Assembly (NCBI GenBank): GCA_014378465.1
Contig: JACMNQ010000065.1
Location: 130,133 to 194,132 of the forward strand
DNA from: Oligoflexia bacterium
GTDB taxonomy: Bacteria; Bdellovibrionota; UBA1018
DNA: 64,000 nucleotides
Direction: 5' to 3'
Shown: positions 36,623 to 45,761 of the stretch, piece after piece
How the letters are laid out: every line of letters begins with the position of its first letter
Numbering within the stretch: the first letter of the stretch is position 1
Made by a program: the position numbers and the translations under genes
Notes under the pieces: generated by a model
Database searches by the model: none
What the model saw: the letters and a program-made list of their open reading frames with translations, nothing else
What the model was told of the DNA's origin: nothing

Positions 36623-37930
36623 ATGTCCGCATCTGATATTCACGACGAAGAAAATAATTCAGCCCAGTCCGGCGCATCACATGAGGACGATAGCGAGTCC
36701 ATTGAGGCGCTCGAGTCGCGTGAAGCGGAGCAAAAGGCGAAGAAGGCCGAATTTGCCAAGATGCTGGGCGATTCCTTCAACAAGAAGAGCAAGAAGCTGT
36801 CGGTCGGTGACAGAATCAAGGGTGAACTCCTGGTCGTGGGCAAGAATGAGGACGTCTTCGTCTCCACAGGTACGATGACGGACGGGATCGTTTCTCGCCG
36901 TGAATTGATGGACGCTGAAGGCAATGTCCCTTTCAAAGTCGGAGACGTGCTGGATTTCTACGTGATTCAGGTGCGCTCAGGCGAAATCCGCCTGTCCAGA
37001 AAAGCGACGGGCAAGAATCTCGCGAGCGATCTCGAAGACGCCTATGACATGATGATGCCGATTTCGGGTCGCATCGTCGAAGTCTGCAACGGCGGAGTCC
37101 GGGTCAACATCAAGGGCAAGCTCGCTTTCTGTCCGATCAGCCAGATCGATATCGTGCGCGTTGAAAACGCCGAAGATTATGTGGGCAAGCAATTTGATTT
37201 TCGGATCACGCAGTTCTCCGAAGGGGGCCGCAACATCGTCGTGTCCCGCCGCAAGCTTCTGGATGAGGAGCGTGAGCTCAGCGCGGGGTCCTTTCTCGAA
37301 GAGCACAAGGACGGCGATCTGGTTCAGGGCCGGGTCACTCGCCTTGAAAAATTCGGTGCGTTCATTGAACTCGCTCCCGGCATCGACGGTCTTGCGCATA
37401 TCTCTGAGCTGAGCTGGTCCCGAGTGGGAGATCCCTCCGAAGTCGTTCAGGTCGGTCAGGAAGTCACGGTGAAACTTCTGAAGCGCGAGACGGTCGGAGA
37501 CCGCGTGAAAATTTCCGTGTCGATCAAGCAGGCGGGCGAGGGCAGACCTTCAGCGGATGCTTCGGCGTCGGGTGCCGCGAATGCGCCAAACCCAAATGAC
37601 CCCTTCACGAAATTTCCAGTGGGAACGATCGTCACCGGAAAAGTGGAACGCAAGGAACTCTACGGCCTTTTCATTCAGCTTGCTCCGGGAATCACGGGTC
37701 TTCTTCACAAATCCAAAAGCTTTGATCATCCTGAGTTCGGATACGACAAGATCAAAGTCAATGATCAGGTCACGGTTCAGGTGGCGGAAATTCGCCGCGA
37801 AGAACGCAAGATTTCACTCGATGTCCCTCAGGATCCAAACCGGGATGACTGGAAGACTCACACCCAGAACACGGGCTCTTTCGGAACTTTGGGCGACAAG
37901 CTGAAGAACATGGCCGTAAAAAAGAAATAA
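36623..37930 (+). CDS. S1-domain RNA-binding protein (ribosomal protein S1-like), four repeats
   Basis: 435 residues. An acidic N-terminus (about 1-45) is followed by four S1 domains, beginning near residues 58, 140, 228 and 330; the third has the canonical GRVTRLEKFGAFIELAPGIDGLAHISELSW and the fourth GKVERKELYGLFIQLAPGITGLLH. Shorter than the six-domain E. coli S1. It could be a second S1 paralogue or a translation/RNA-decay factor. The promoter and ribosome site (GAGGTAG) are apparent. Confidence 0.88.
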   Translation: MSASDIHDEENNSAQSGASHEDDSESIEALESREAEQKAKKAEFAKMLGDSFNKKSKKLSVGDRIKGELLVVGKNEDVFVSTGTMTDGIVSRRELMDAEGNVPFKVGDVLDFYVIQVRSGEIRLSRKATGKNLASDLEDAYDMMMPISGRIVEVCNGGVRVNIKGKLAFCPISQIDIVRVENAEDYVGKQFDFRITQFSEGGRNIVVSRRKLLDEERELSAGSFLEEHKDGDLVQGRVTRLEKFGAFIELAPGIDGLAHISELSWSRVGDPSEVVQVGQEVTVKLLKRETVGDRVKISVSIKQAGEGRPSADASASGAANAPNPNDPFTKFPVGTIVTGKVERKELYGLFIQLAPGITGLLHKSKSFDHPEFGYDKIKVNDQVTVQVAEIRREERKISLDVPQDPNRDDWKTHTQNTGSFGTLGDKLKNMAVKKK

Positions 37931-37946
37931 GGCGTTCACTCACATT

Positions 37947-38280
37947 CTAGGCCCCCTCATTGGCGCCCCGGAGAATCAGGAAAGCCAGAGAATGAGCCAC
38001 GAGCGTTGCGCTTCGAACTCGCTTCGCTCTCCTGAAGTCCAGACGGTCCTGCGCGAGTTGAGGCACGGTGTAGCCCGACGGGGTTGCTTTCGTCATTCCG
38101 TGGCCCCTCAAATCCACGATCCACAGGTGGTAGTTCTCGGCCAAGTAGGGTGTGACGAGCGACCCCCCACCGGCTCGACCCGCTGACCCCATGGATCACA
38201 TCACCCGAGGGGGGGTGCAGGGAAGTTGCCGCTTTCATGGGGGGCACCTGATATTTCGGGACCGTCAAAGGACTGCCAGT
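37947..38280 (-). pseudogene. frameshifted, truncated alpha/beta-hydrolase remnant
   Basis: On the minus strand one frame gives a start-like VPKYQVPPMKAATSLHPPSG and then IHGVSGSSRWG (oxyanion-hole HG). A shifted frame continues with VTPYLAENYHLWIVDLRGHG and PSGYTVPQLAQDRLDF, then LVAHSLAFLILRG, where the nucleophile elbow GHSxGG has lost two glycines. The frame stops 10 codons later, so the lid and the catalytic Asp and His are absent. Frameshift plus truncation plus elbow damage make this non-functional. Confidence 0.65.
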
Positions 38281-38422
38281 GTGCAAAATCCAGTCGAATT
38301 TCTGAAATATTTTTGAATTTTCCGAGTGGGTTGCGAGCCGACACTGCATAGGCCAGTCACGAGCTGCAGAGTGCCACTGAGAAAGCCTTAAGATTGCCAG
38401 AATCCAGCCGATAGGAGTCTTG

Positions 38423-40285
38423 ATGAGCTTCGACTACGATAAAATACATTCCAAAGAAGGTGAGCACGGCAACTGGTGGACGTCCTACGCGGATCTGTTC
38501 ATGATGTTGTCCATCGTTTTCCTCCTGATGTTCGTGACCTCCAGCCTGCGAAACGGCAGCGCGGGGCTGCAACAGCAGATGGAGTACAAGCAGCTTTCCA
38601 AGAAGGCTTCAGATCTCGAGCAGCAGATCAAGGTCTACAATACCTTGAAAGATGAGCAGCTCGCCAAGAACTCGAGTGACGAGGAGAAGCAGGTCTACGA
38701 AAAACTCATGGGGCAACTCAACCTTCTGCAGGATGAAGCGAAGGATGAAAAGAATGCGCTTCGTCGCAAGGCCAAGGAGAACGAAGACAAGGAATTCGCG
38801 CTTAACCAGTATCAGAAGATCGTTCGCAACATCATCAACGCCAACGTTCTCGCCAAGGCCCAGATTCAGCACCGCGATCAGGTGATCGTCACCAAGGACG
38901 TCACGATCGAACAGAAGAAGCAGGATCTGACTTTGGCCAAAAACGTTCTCGATATCACGCAGTCCAACCTGAACACCACGGCATCGAAGCTCGGAGAAGC
39001 GACGACCACCATCCAGGTTCAGGAAAAAGAGAAGACGGATCTGAAGACTAAGCTTCAGGCCAACAAGGCCAAGTACCTGGCTGAAATGAAATCGATCAAG
39101 AGTGATCATGAATTCAAGATGGCGCAGGAACGTTTCACCTTCGAAGAGAATCTGAAGCAGCAGCAGTTGTCTGAAGCCGCCAAAGCGAAGGAAATGGCGA
39201 ATTTCGCGGCACTGGCGAAACAGAAGGCCCGTGAACTCGAAGGTCAGCTCTCAGGTCTTCGCACCCAAGTGGCGGAGACCGAAGGCAAACTGGCTGAGAC
39301 TGAAACCCAGCTCGGCGCCGCAGGCAAGACCATTGAACAGCAGGGTGCCGAAAAGGTGCAGCTTGCAGCGCAGTTGTCCGCAACCAGGGGCAAGTATCAG
39401 GCGGAGATGCAGGCCTTGCAGAGCGCCCACGACGCCAAGCTTGCTGGTGAACGTGCGGCTTTTGAAAAAGGACTCGCTCAGGAAAAACTTGGCGCTGCCG
39501 CCAAGGCTCAGAAAATGGCTGAATTCGCTGCCGATGCCAGGCGCAAGGCTGGGGAGTTGCAAGGACAACTTTCGGGGCTTCGTTCCAAGATTCAGGACAC
39601 CGAAGCCAAACTGGCCGGCTCCGAGCAGGAGAAGGGTCGTTATGTGGCGGCTGTGGACAATCTCAAGAAAGCCAACGCGGAAATCTCGGAGGATCTGCAG
39701 AAGACTCGCGCGATCGCCAATGCGAGAAAACAGCTTGCCAGGCAGATTTCAGACAGCTTCAAGAAAGCCGGAATCAAAGCCGACATCGATGGGCGAACCG
39801 GGGAAGTCACTCTCGATTTCGGCCAGGATTACTTCGATACCGGCAGCTCGACCCTCAAGCCGACCATGCAGGCGACTCTCGACAAGTTCATTCCGATCTA
39901 TGCCAGGAGCCTCTTCAATGATCCGAAAGTCGCCGACAAGATCGGGAATATCGAGATCATCGGTTTCGCCTCGTCCACTTATCAGGGGCGCTACGTCAAT
40001 CCGAAGAGCATCAGCCCCCAGGACAAGGACGCCATCGATTACAATCTGAAGCTGAGTTTCGGAAGAGCGAATTCGATCTTCAAGCACGTGCTCAACAAGA
40101 ATTCCCTCAGTATCGAAGAACAGCAGAAGCTGTTTCCGCTCATGAAAGTCGTCGGTCGTGGTTATCTGCCCGATGGCAAGACTGCGGATGATTTGCCGGA
40201 TCACATGAGCGAGAAGAATTTCTGCAAAAAATACAATTGTCAAAAGGCCCAGCGAGTCGTCGTCAAATTCAATATGAAGGACTAG
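38423..40285 (+). CDS. MotB/OmpA-like stator protein with long duplicated periplasmic coiled coil
   Basis: 620 residues from the ATG at 38423, with GGAG 6-7 nt upstream. A short cytoplasmic N-terminus leads to a single transmembrane helix (about 20-42) with WWTSYADLFMMLSIVFLLMF, in which Asp24 matches the proton-binding Asp of MotB. A predicted coiled coil of about 400 residues follows. It contains two copies of a segment starting near residues 217 and 324 (107-residue period, e.g. GQLSGLR in both). The OmpA-like peptidoglycan-binding domain is at about 453-620 (YFDTGSSTLKPTMQATLD; LSFGRANSIF). Flagellar MotB has a far shorter linker. First gene of a five-gene coupled set. Confidence 0.88.
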   Translation: MSFDYDKIHSKEGEHGNWWTSYADLFMMLSIVFLLMFVTSSLRNGSAGLQQQMEYKQLSKKASDLEQQIKVYNTLKDEQLAKNSSDEEKQVYEKLMGQLNLLQDEAKDEKNALRRKAKENEDKEFALNQYQKIVRNIINANVLAKAQIQHRDQVIVTKDVTIEQKKQDLTLAKNVLDITQSNLNTTASKLGEATTTIQVQEKEKTDLKTKLQANKAKYLAEMKSIKSDHEFKMAQERFTFEENLKQQQLSEAAKAKEMANFAALAKQKARELEGQLSGLRTQVAETEGKLAETETQLGAAGKTIEQQGAEKVQLAAQLSATRGKYQAEMQALQSAHDAKLAGERAAFEKGLAQEKLGAAAKAQKMAEFAADARRKAGELQGQLSGLRSKIQDTEAKLAGSEQEKGRYVAAVDNLKKANAEISEDLQKTRAIANARKQLARQISDSFKKAGIKADIDGRTGEVTLDFGQDYFDTGSSTLKPTMQATLDKFIPIYARSLFNDPKVADKIGNIEIIGFASSTYQGRYVNPKSISPQDKDAIDYNLKLSFGRANSIFKHVLNKNSLSIEEQQKLFPLMKVVGRGYLPDGKTADDLPDHMSEKNFCKKYNCQKAQRVVVKFNMKD

Positions 40286-40288
40286 TCT

Positions 40289-41308
40289 ATGAGTGCAACC
40301 ACAACAGTTCAACCATTCATGCTCGAGCTGATCACGCTGGCCAAGACGGTGATCATGCCGACGATGTTCCTGGTGTTCCTCGGAGCCCTGGGGCTGCGAG
40401 CCCTGATCTACTACACGGTCAAGCGCGAATACACTTTCACGCTCGAGTTTGAAAAGCGCGTGAACCAGTTTCTTCATGTGGACCAGCACCACGGATCCCG
40501 GTCCTTTTTCATTCTGACGAAGAAGCTTCTCGAAAAGACTTATTATGAAATGTTTGAACTCCGCAGCGTCATGCGCCGCCGCCGTGTGGATCAGGTGACC
40601 GCCCCGAGTGATCGAGTTTTTCTGGTGCAGGAGGGGATGGCCAATCTCGTACGCGACACCCTTCGTGAAATCAAGTTCCTGAAATACGACGGCAATCGCC
40701 CGCCTCTGATGGAGCTCGTGAAGAACGCTTTCGCGAACAACGCCTGCTTCAACCGCGTCTTCGGGATCCTTCCGGTCGGTGCCTTCAACGACTTTCTGAA
40801 CATCGTGCCCGGTCTCTTCATCGTCGGCGGGATCTTCGGAACTTTCCTCGGAATCATGCAGGCCCTGCCTGAACTCGGAGCCATGGATGTTCGCGATCCT
40901 GAATCGACCAAGCTCGTGATGGATACCTTCCTTGCGAAGATCGCCTTTTCTATGAGCACTTCCACCGTCGGAATTCTGCTTTCAGTCGTCACGACCGTGT
41001 ACAACAACTTCCTGTCTCCCGAGCGCCTGTTCATCAAGATCGTGAACCGCTTCGAACGCAACCTGTTCCGTCTCTGGAGCCGGTGTGATCAGAACCAGCT
41101 TCCGGAGCAGATTGCCGACTTCAATGAACATCGTGATCCGATGGAAGCTCTGGCTGAGATGGCCATCGACAAGGAAATTTCTGCCGGCGACAAACGCAGT
41201 GGCAATCCCGATCATCTGCCACCGCCGAATGCTCCTTACGCCCCCATGCCTCCATCACCCCAGTCGCCCCCACCCAGCGGGCCGGAGGCTGAGAAAAAGG
41301 CTGCATGA
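40289..41308 (+). CDS. MotA/TolQ/ExbB-superfamily (ZorA-like) stator protein
   Basis: 339 residues. Three transmembrane regions: about 13-40, about 170-193 (IVPGLFIVGGIFGTFLGIM) and about 214-236 (AFSMSTSTVGILLSVVTTVY). The last two match the ion-channel core of MotA/ExbB/TolQ proteins, and the GIFGTFLGI pattern is closest to ZorA- and AglR-type members. A cytoplasmic loop of about 125 residues lies between helices 1 and 2. The C-terminal tail is about 100 residues and Pro-rich, shorter than the long coiled-coil tail of ZorA. It pairs with the preceding MotB-like protein (3-bp gap) and overlaps the FHA gene by 4 bp (ATGA). Confidence 0.85.
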   Translation: MSATTTVQPFMLELITLAKTVIMPTMFLVFLGALGLRALIYYTVKREYTFTLEFEKRVNQFLHVDQHHGSRSFFILTKKLLEKTYYEMFELRSVMRRRRVDQVTAPSDRVFLVQEGMANLVRDTLREIKFLKYDGNRPPLMELVKNAFANNACFNRVFGILPVGAFNDFLNIVPGLFIVGGIFGTFLGIMQALPELGAMDVRDPESTKLVMDTFLAKIAFSMSTSTVGILLSVVTTVYNNFLSPERLFIKIVNRFERNLFRLWSRCDQNQLPEQIADFNEHRDPMEALAEMAIDKEISAGDKRSGNPDHLPPPNAPYAPMPPSPQSPPPSGPEAEKKAA

Positions 41309-44300
41309 AAGCTCGCGAGCCTTCTCACATCATCAAAGTGATTCAGGGAGTGCAGGAGAAGGAATTTCTCCTGCACTGCGACATTTTCGTGGTGGGACGT
41401 GAAGCCTCGGTCGGAGTCCAGATTGATCTGCAGGGGATCAGCCGAAAGCATCTTGAAGTCAGGATCGAAGGCGACACGGTCGTCGTTCGGGACCTCGTTT
41501 CCGCCAATGGAACCTTTCTCGATGGAGTCCGCCTCAAGGGCCAGGTGCCCACGACGCTGAGAAAGGGGCAGAAGCTGCAGATTGCCGGCACGTTGATCAC
41601 TCTTGAAATCTATCCGGACCTCTCGCGTCTGAAAAATCCGGGCGAAGTCGGCGAGTCGGTATCTGTCGTGAACACTCGGGTGTCCGATCTTCCGCTTTCG
41701 ACCTCCGGAGGGGCCGAAAATCAAGTGAAGGTTGCTCCTGAATCGCCGATTGCTGAGCCCATTCCGGAGGCCGAGCCGCTGCGGGCACCTGTTTTCCTGA
41801 AGGATGAAGACTCTCTGCAGGTTGAAGCTTCGGCGGAAAGCTCGCAACACACTTATCAGGAAAAAATGCTCGAGGAAAAATTCAAACTCCTTTTCGAGGA
41901 CCGTTCCAAGAGAGTGAAAGCGGAGCAGAGGGCGCTTGAAGCCGTGAATGAAGTCGCGAACGAGTCCGCAAATGAATTTGGCGCCCAGCCTGCCCGACAG
42001 CCTCGTAAATCTGAGGTCCTGCACGGTGCGGATAAACTGCGCGCCGCGGACGAACAATCGGATGCCATCGTTCCGCGGGGCGAAGCACCCGAAGGCATTG
42101 AACTTCAGGTGGAGGCCGTTTCAAGTCCGGAGCGCACCAAAGCGCGACGCCTCGAATCCGCTCGCATCGTGGCGGAAACTCTGCAGCTGAACGCTGAGTA
42201 CGATGGTGCGAAGAAGAGACTCAATATGGTTCGCGGTGATCTCGAGAAAGCGCAGGCCCACAAGGATCAGTTGATCTCGGACCATGCACAGCTCGACGTC
42301 AAGATGGAAGTCCAGAATCAGCTGCTCTCCGCGCTGGGACTCGAGGTTTCAGGACTCACTTCGAACAAGAACGGACTCGAGCAGGAGCTTGCCGGCCTTC
42401 ACGCCAGAATGAACCTGAAGGCGCAGAAGCTTCGCGAGCTGAATCAGTCACTGACCGAAATTCATGAGCAGTTGAGTGCGGCCGAGCAACGCCGGAAAAT
42501 GGCCGAAGATGAGCTTGAACTCGCCATCCGCAGAAAGAAGGAAACGGAAGAAGACGCTGACCAGATCCAGCTCAAATGTGAGCAGGGAGTCGCCACCGCA
42601 CAGGAAGCCACGGACCGTCTGAGAGAGCTGGCCGATAAAGCCGGAAGCGATGAAGTGGCGGCGCGAATTCAGCTCAGTGAACTGAAAGCTCATGCCCAGG
42701 CCCAGCTGAGCGAACTCAAGGCGCAGTCGCTGGCGCAGCGGACGGAAGAGGAATTGCGATCCAGGGCGCAGGCGGCCGAACACCTGGCGCGCTCCAAGAC
42801 CATTGCAGCCGAACATGAAGCCAGGTCAAGGCTCCTTGAAGGGGAGTATCTGGTTCGCGGTCGGGAACTCGAAACGAAAAATGAGGCACGAGTCTGCGAA
42901 CTCGAAGCGAAATATCAGCTGCGCAGTGAGGAACTTGAGGCGAGTCATCAGGCGCGTGTCGCGGTTCAGGAAGCCGGGTATTCAGCCCAATCCCTCGCGC
43001 AGACCTCTGAGTTTGAGGGCCGCTCACGCCTTCAGACTGAAACGCTTCGGGACTTCTCTGAGCGGACCCTGATCGCGACTGCGGATCTCAAAAAGGCTGA
43101 GGAGGATGCACTCGCCATTCGCGGCAAAGCCCTCGTGGATGCCGAAAATCTCAGACAGAAGGAACTCGAAACTCTCAAAGTGCTTCAAGCCTCGGTGGCT
43201 GAAGTCAAAGCGATGTTGGCCGAACTTCAGTCCATTCATGCCCGCGAAAAAGCCGCCTTTGAGGCTTTTGAAGCTGAAACTCATGTGAAGCGCCTCAAGC
43301 TTCAGATCTTTGTCGAAGAGCTGGAGCTCAAACGCGCGACCGCGGAAAGCGAAGTTTCTTCCCGTCAGCTGAAAAAGCAGGAGCTTGAAGAGAAATTCAT
43401 TCATCTCAAGAAGAAGTCGGATCAGGATCAGGCGGCTGCGGGGGCTGAAACGGCCCGTTTGCAGCTCCTCTCTCAGCAATCCATACAGCAGGAAGCGGAA
43501 GCGCGGGCCCGGATCGAGCAACTTGCCTTCCGGTCTGCTGGGGCGGAACGCACGCTGCAGGAGCTGGAAGTTCGTCTTGCGGCATCCACCGAAGAAGTGC
43601 GCATCGCGGAGCTGGAAGCTGCAGCCGTTCGTGAAAGATCACGAGAGGAAAGTCGGCGCATGAAGCAGGCAGTGGAGCTCGAAGTGAAGACCCATTCGGA
43701 AGACCAGCGAAAGAAGGCCAACTCGGATTTCGCCGAAGCCGCCAAACGCATGGAAGCCGATCTCGCCCAGATTCGCCTTCAGGAAATGAATGAAATTCAG
43801 AAACTTCAGGAAACTGAAAAGAACAAGGCTCGAGCCTTCAGAAGTGCGCAGCTCGACGAGCTGGTTCATTTGGCGATGCATCTGGATCAAGGGGCCCCGG
43901 GCCTCCAGACGTCGGACCACCTGCGCTCGGAAATGGAGAGAATCCTGGACGGCCGGAGCGCTTCCAAGATGACGGTCGAAGTGGCGACACGGACGAAGAA
44001 ATTCTGGAGAAAAGTGGCCACCGCGGGGGCAGTGCCGACCGCTGCCGCGCTTCTTTTCGCACTCTTTCCGGAATCCGTCAAAAATGTGCAGGTTTCCATT
44101 CATTCCTATGTGAACCGCTCCCTGGCTTCCGGTCAGGACAGCGGCGGAGTTTTCCTTGAGCAGATGAAGCAGCGAGGCCTCAAGTTCCAGCCCGCGCAGG
44201 ACCGGAATTATCGGGCGACTTACACCGACAACCTTCTGTATCTGGAAGGGTATGCAGAACTGAAATTGGATGAGGAACTTCAGAAGGAATGGACCCTCGC

Positions 44301-44568
44301 TCTGAAGGAGTTCACCACGACGACGCTCGGTCTCAGCGACCGGGTGGTGGTCGAGCTGTTACCGACGGAATCATCCTTTCTCAAGGAATTGACCGGAATC
44401 CGCGCGATCATCAATGAGCAGTACAAAGACAGCGGCATTCAGCGTATGAATGATCTTGAGAAAGCGGAAGTGGCCAAAATGGTCGAGCTGCTGAAGACTC
44501 AGGAGAACTACACGCAGTTCAGAGACTTCGAAAAGAAATTCTACGAGTCCCATCGTAAATCCAGATGA
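41305..44568 (+). CDS. FHA-domain, long coiled-coil, single-pass membrane protein
   Basis: 1087 residues. An N-terminal FHA domain (about 8-110) has VVGREASVGVQ, GISRKHLEVR and SANGTFLDG, the Gly-Arg, Ser-x-x-His and Asn-Gly residues that bind phosphothreonine peptides. A Pro/Glu-rich linker leads to a coiled coil spanning about 190-890, rich in Glu, Ala, Arg and Gln. A probable transmembrane helix (about 905-923, AGAVPTAAALLFALF) and a periplasmic C-terminal domain of about 150 residues follow. Gene overlaps (ATGA) with the stator gene before and rlmC after imply stoichiometric co-translation. Function unknown; proposed to be the cytoplasmic arm of the stator complex. Confidence 0.85.
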   Translation: MKAREPSHIIKVIQGVQEKEFLLHCDIFVVGREASVGVQIDLQGISRKHLEVRIEGDTVVVRDLVSANGTFLDGVRLKGQVPTTLRKGQKLQIAGTLITLEIYPDLSRLKNPGEVGESVSVVNTRVSDLPLSTSGGAENQVKVAPESPIAEPIPEAEPLRAPVFLKDEDSLQVEASAESSQHTYQEKMLEEKFKLLFEDRSKRVKAEQRALEAVNEVANESANEFGAQPARQPRKSEVLHGADKLRAADEQSDAIVPRGEAPEGIELQVEAVSSPERTKARRLESARIVAETLQLNAEYDGAKKRLNMVRGDLEKAQAHKDQLISDHAQLDVKMEVQNQLLSALGLEVSGLTSNKNGLEQELAGLHARMNLKAQKLRELNQSLTEIHEQLSAAEQRRKMAEDELELAIRRKKETEEDADQIQLKCEQGVATAQEATDRLRELADKAGSDEVAARIQLSELKAHAQAQLSELKAQSLAQRTEEELRSRAQAAEHLARSKTIAAEHEARSRLLEGEYLVRGRELETKNEARVCELEAKYQLRSEELEASHQARVAVQEAGYSAQSLAQTSEFEGRSRLQTETLRDFSERTLIATADLKKAEEDALAIRGKALVDAENLRQKELETLKVLQASVAEVKAMLAELQSIHAREKAAFEAFEAETHVKRLKLQIFVEELELKRATAESEVSSRQLKKQELEEKFIHLKKKSDQDQAAAGAETARLQLLSQQSIQQEAEARARIEQLAFRSAGAERTLQELEVRLAASTEEVRIAELEAAAVRERSREESRRMKQAVELEVKTHSEDQRKKANSDFAEAAKRMEADLAQIRLQEMNEIQKLQETEKNKARAFRSAQLDELVHLAMHLDQGAPGLQTSDHLRSEMERILDGRSASKMTVEVATRTKKFWRKVATAGAVPTAAALLFALFPESVKNVQVSIHSYVNRSLASGQDSGGVFLEQMKQRGLKFQPAQDRNYRATYTDNLLYLEGYAELKLDEELQKEWTLALKEFTTTTLGLSDRVVVELLPTESSFLKELTGIRAIINEQYKDSGIQRMNDLEKAEVAKMVELLKTQENYTQFRDFEKKFYESHRKSR

Positions 44569-45740
44569 CTTCGTTCTGTTCCTACTACCGAGATTCCGTC
44601 TGCCGTTCCTGCCAATGGATCGAGAGGAGCTATCTCGCTCAAATCGCTGAAAAGGAAGGGCTGATCCGGTCCCGGCTCGCCTTTCTGGGCGACGTTCAAC
44701 TCGAACCTCCGGCTCTCTCCGCCCTGACGGGCTTCAGGAATCGCGCGAAAATGACCGTGACGGGTTCAGTGACTCATCCCGTGATCGGGCTGGTGGGCGA
44801 AAGTGAACTGGACCAGGGCCGGGAGCTTCTGGAGTGCCCGGTTCATCATCCGAGACTCAACGAACTGATTTCCTTCCTTCCTGCCTGGCTCGCGCGTGCC
44901 GGCGTGGAGCCTTACCAGATCAGGGAGCGTACGGGCGAGCTCAAAGGCCTGATCGCCTTTCATTCGCCTCGGGGGAAATCTGAGCTGGAAGCGGCCGAAA
45001 TGTATCTGCGCTTCGTACTCCGATCACGTGCCTGTCTCGATCGACTTCGCAAGAATCTTCCGGAACTTCTGGCGAGATTTCCGGATCTCAAGTGCGTGTC
45101 GGCCAATCTTCAACCCATTCCCCATGCAATTCTCGAAGGCCACGAGGAAGTCTACCTCACCGAGCGGCGGACGATTTCGCATCGGCTGGGCGCCGTGGTG
45201 CTTAAACTTTCTCCACAGGCTTTCGTGCAAACGAACGTCAGCGTTGCCGTGGCGCTTTATCAAAAGGCCGCTGAATGGATTCAGGAGCTGGGGCCTTCGC
45301 GTTTTCTGGAGTTGTACTGCGGGCAGGGAGCGTTCAGTCTGACGGCGGCGGGCTCAGCCGCGAAAAATTTCAAGGCGCTCGGGATTGAGATCAATCCTGA
45401 CGCTGTTCAATCAGCCAATGAGACCGCTTCGGACCTGGGTCTTTCTCAAGTCTCCTTCAGGTGTCTGGATGCCACAAAAGTAGGGCAGGAGCTGAAGGAA
45501 TTTGCTCCGGAGCTCGTGCTGGTGAACCCACCTCGACGGGGACTGGGTGAGGGAGTGGAGCTGCTCAAGAGTGCGTTGCCCGAGAACCTGCTCTACTCGA
45601 GCTGTTCTCTCCCGAGTCTTGAAGCAGACCTCCGGGCTCTCGAACCTTTTTACAGCCTGAAGAAGGTCCAGCTTTTTGACCTTTTTCCTCACACGCACCA
45701 TTTTGAAACTTTGGTTTGGCTTGTTCGCCGAAACGGGTAA
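44565..45740 (+). CDS. rlmC: 23S rRNA (uracil-C5)-methyltransferase, RlmC-like
   Basis: 391 residues, close to E. coli RlmC in length. N-terminal iron-sulfur cysteines are in CSYYRDSVCRSCQW and LLECPVHH. FRNRAKMTVTGSV, LYCGQGAFSL (SAM motif), VLVNPPRRGLG and the catalytic Cys in YSSCSLPSLEADL follow. The family methylates U747 of 23S rRNA. The start ATG overlaps the stop of the FHA gene by 4 bp; the functional link to the stator genes is unclear and may be coincidental coupling. Confidence 0.92.
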   Translation: MTSFCSYYRDSVCRSCQWIERSYLAQIAEKEGLIRSRLAFLGDVQLEPPALSALTGFRNRAKMTVTGSVTHPVIGLVGESELDQGRELLECPVHHPRLNELISFLPAWLARAGVEPYQIRERTGELKGLIAFHSPRGKSELEAAEMYLRFVLRSRACLDRLRKNLPELLARFPDLKCVSANLQPIPHAILEGHEEVYLTERRTISHRLGAVVLKLSPQAFVQTNVSVAVALYQKAAEWIQELGPSRFLELYCGQGAFSLTAAGSAAKNFKALGIEINPDAVQSANETASDLGLSQVSFRCLDATKVGQELKEFAPELVLVNPPRRGLGEGVELLKSALPENLLYSSCSLPSLEADLRALEPFYSLKKVQLFDLFPHTHHFETLVWLVRRNG

Positions 45741-45761
45741 AGTGAAGTCCGGAGGCTGGAC

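Noticed and set aside
38423..44568. Zorya anti-phage system
   Set aside because: The stator pair is ZorAB-like, but no ZorC, ZorD or ZorE gene follows and the FHA protein is not part of described Zorya types, so I do not call defence.
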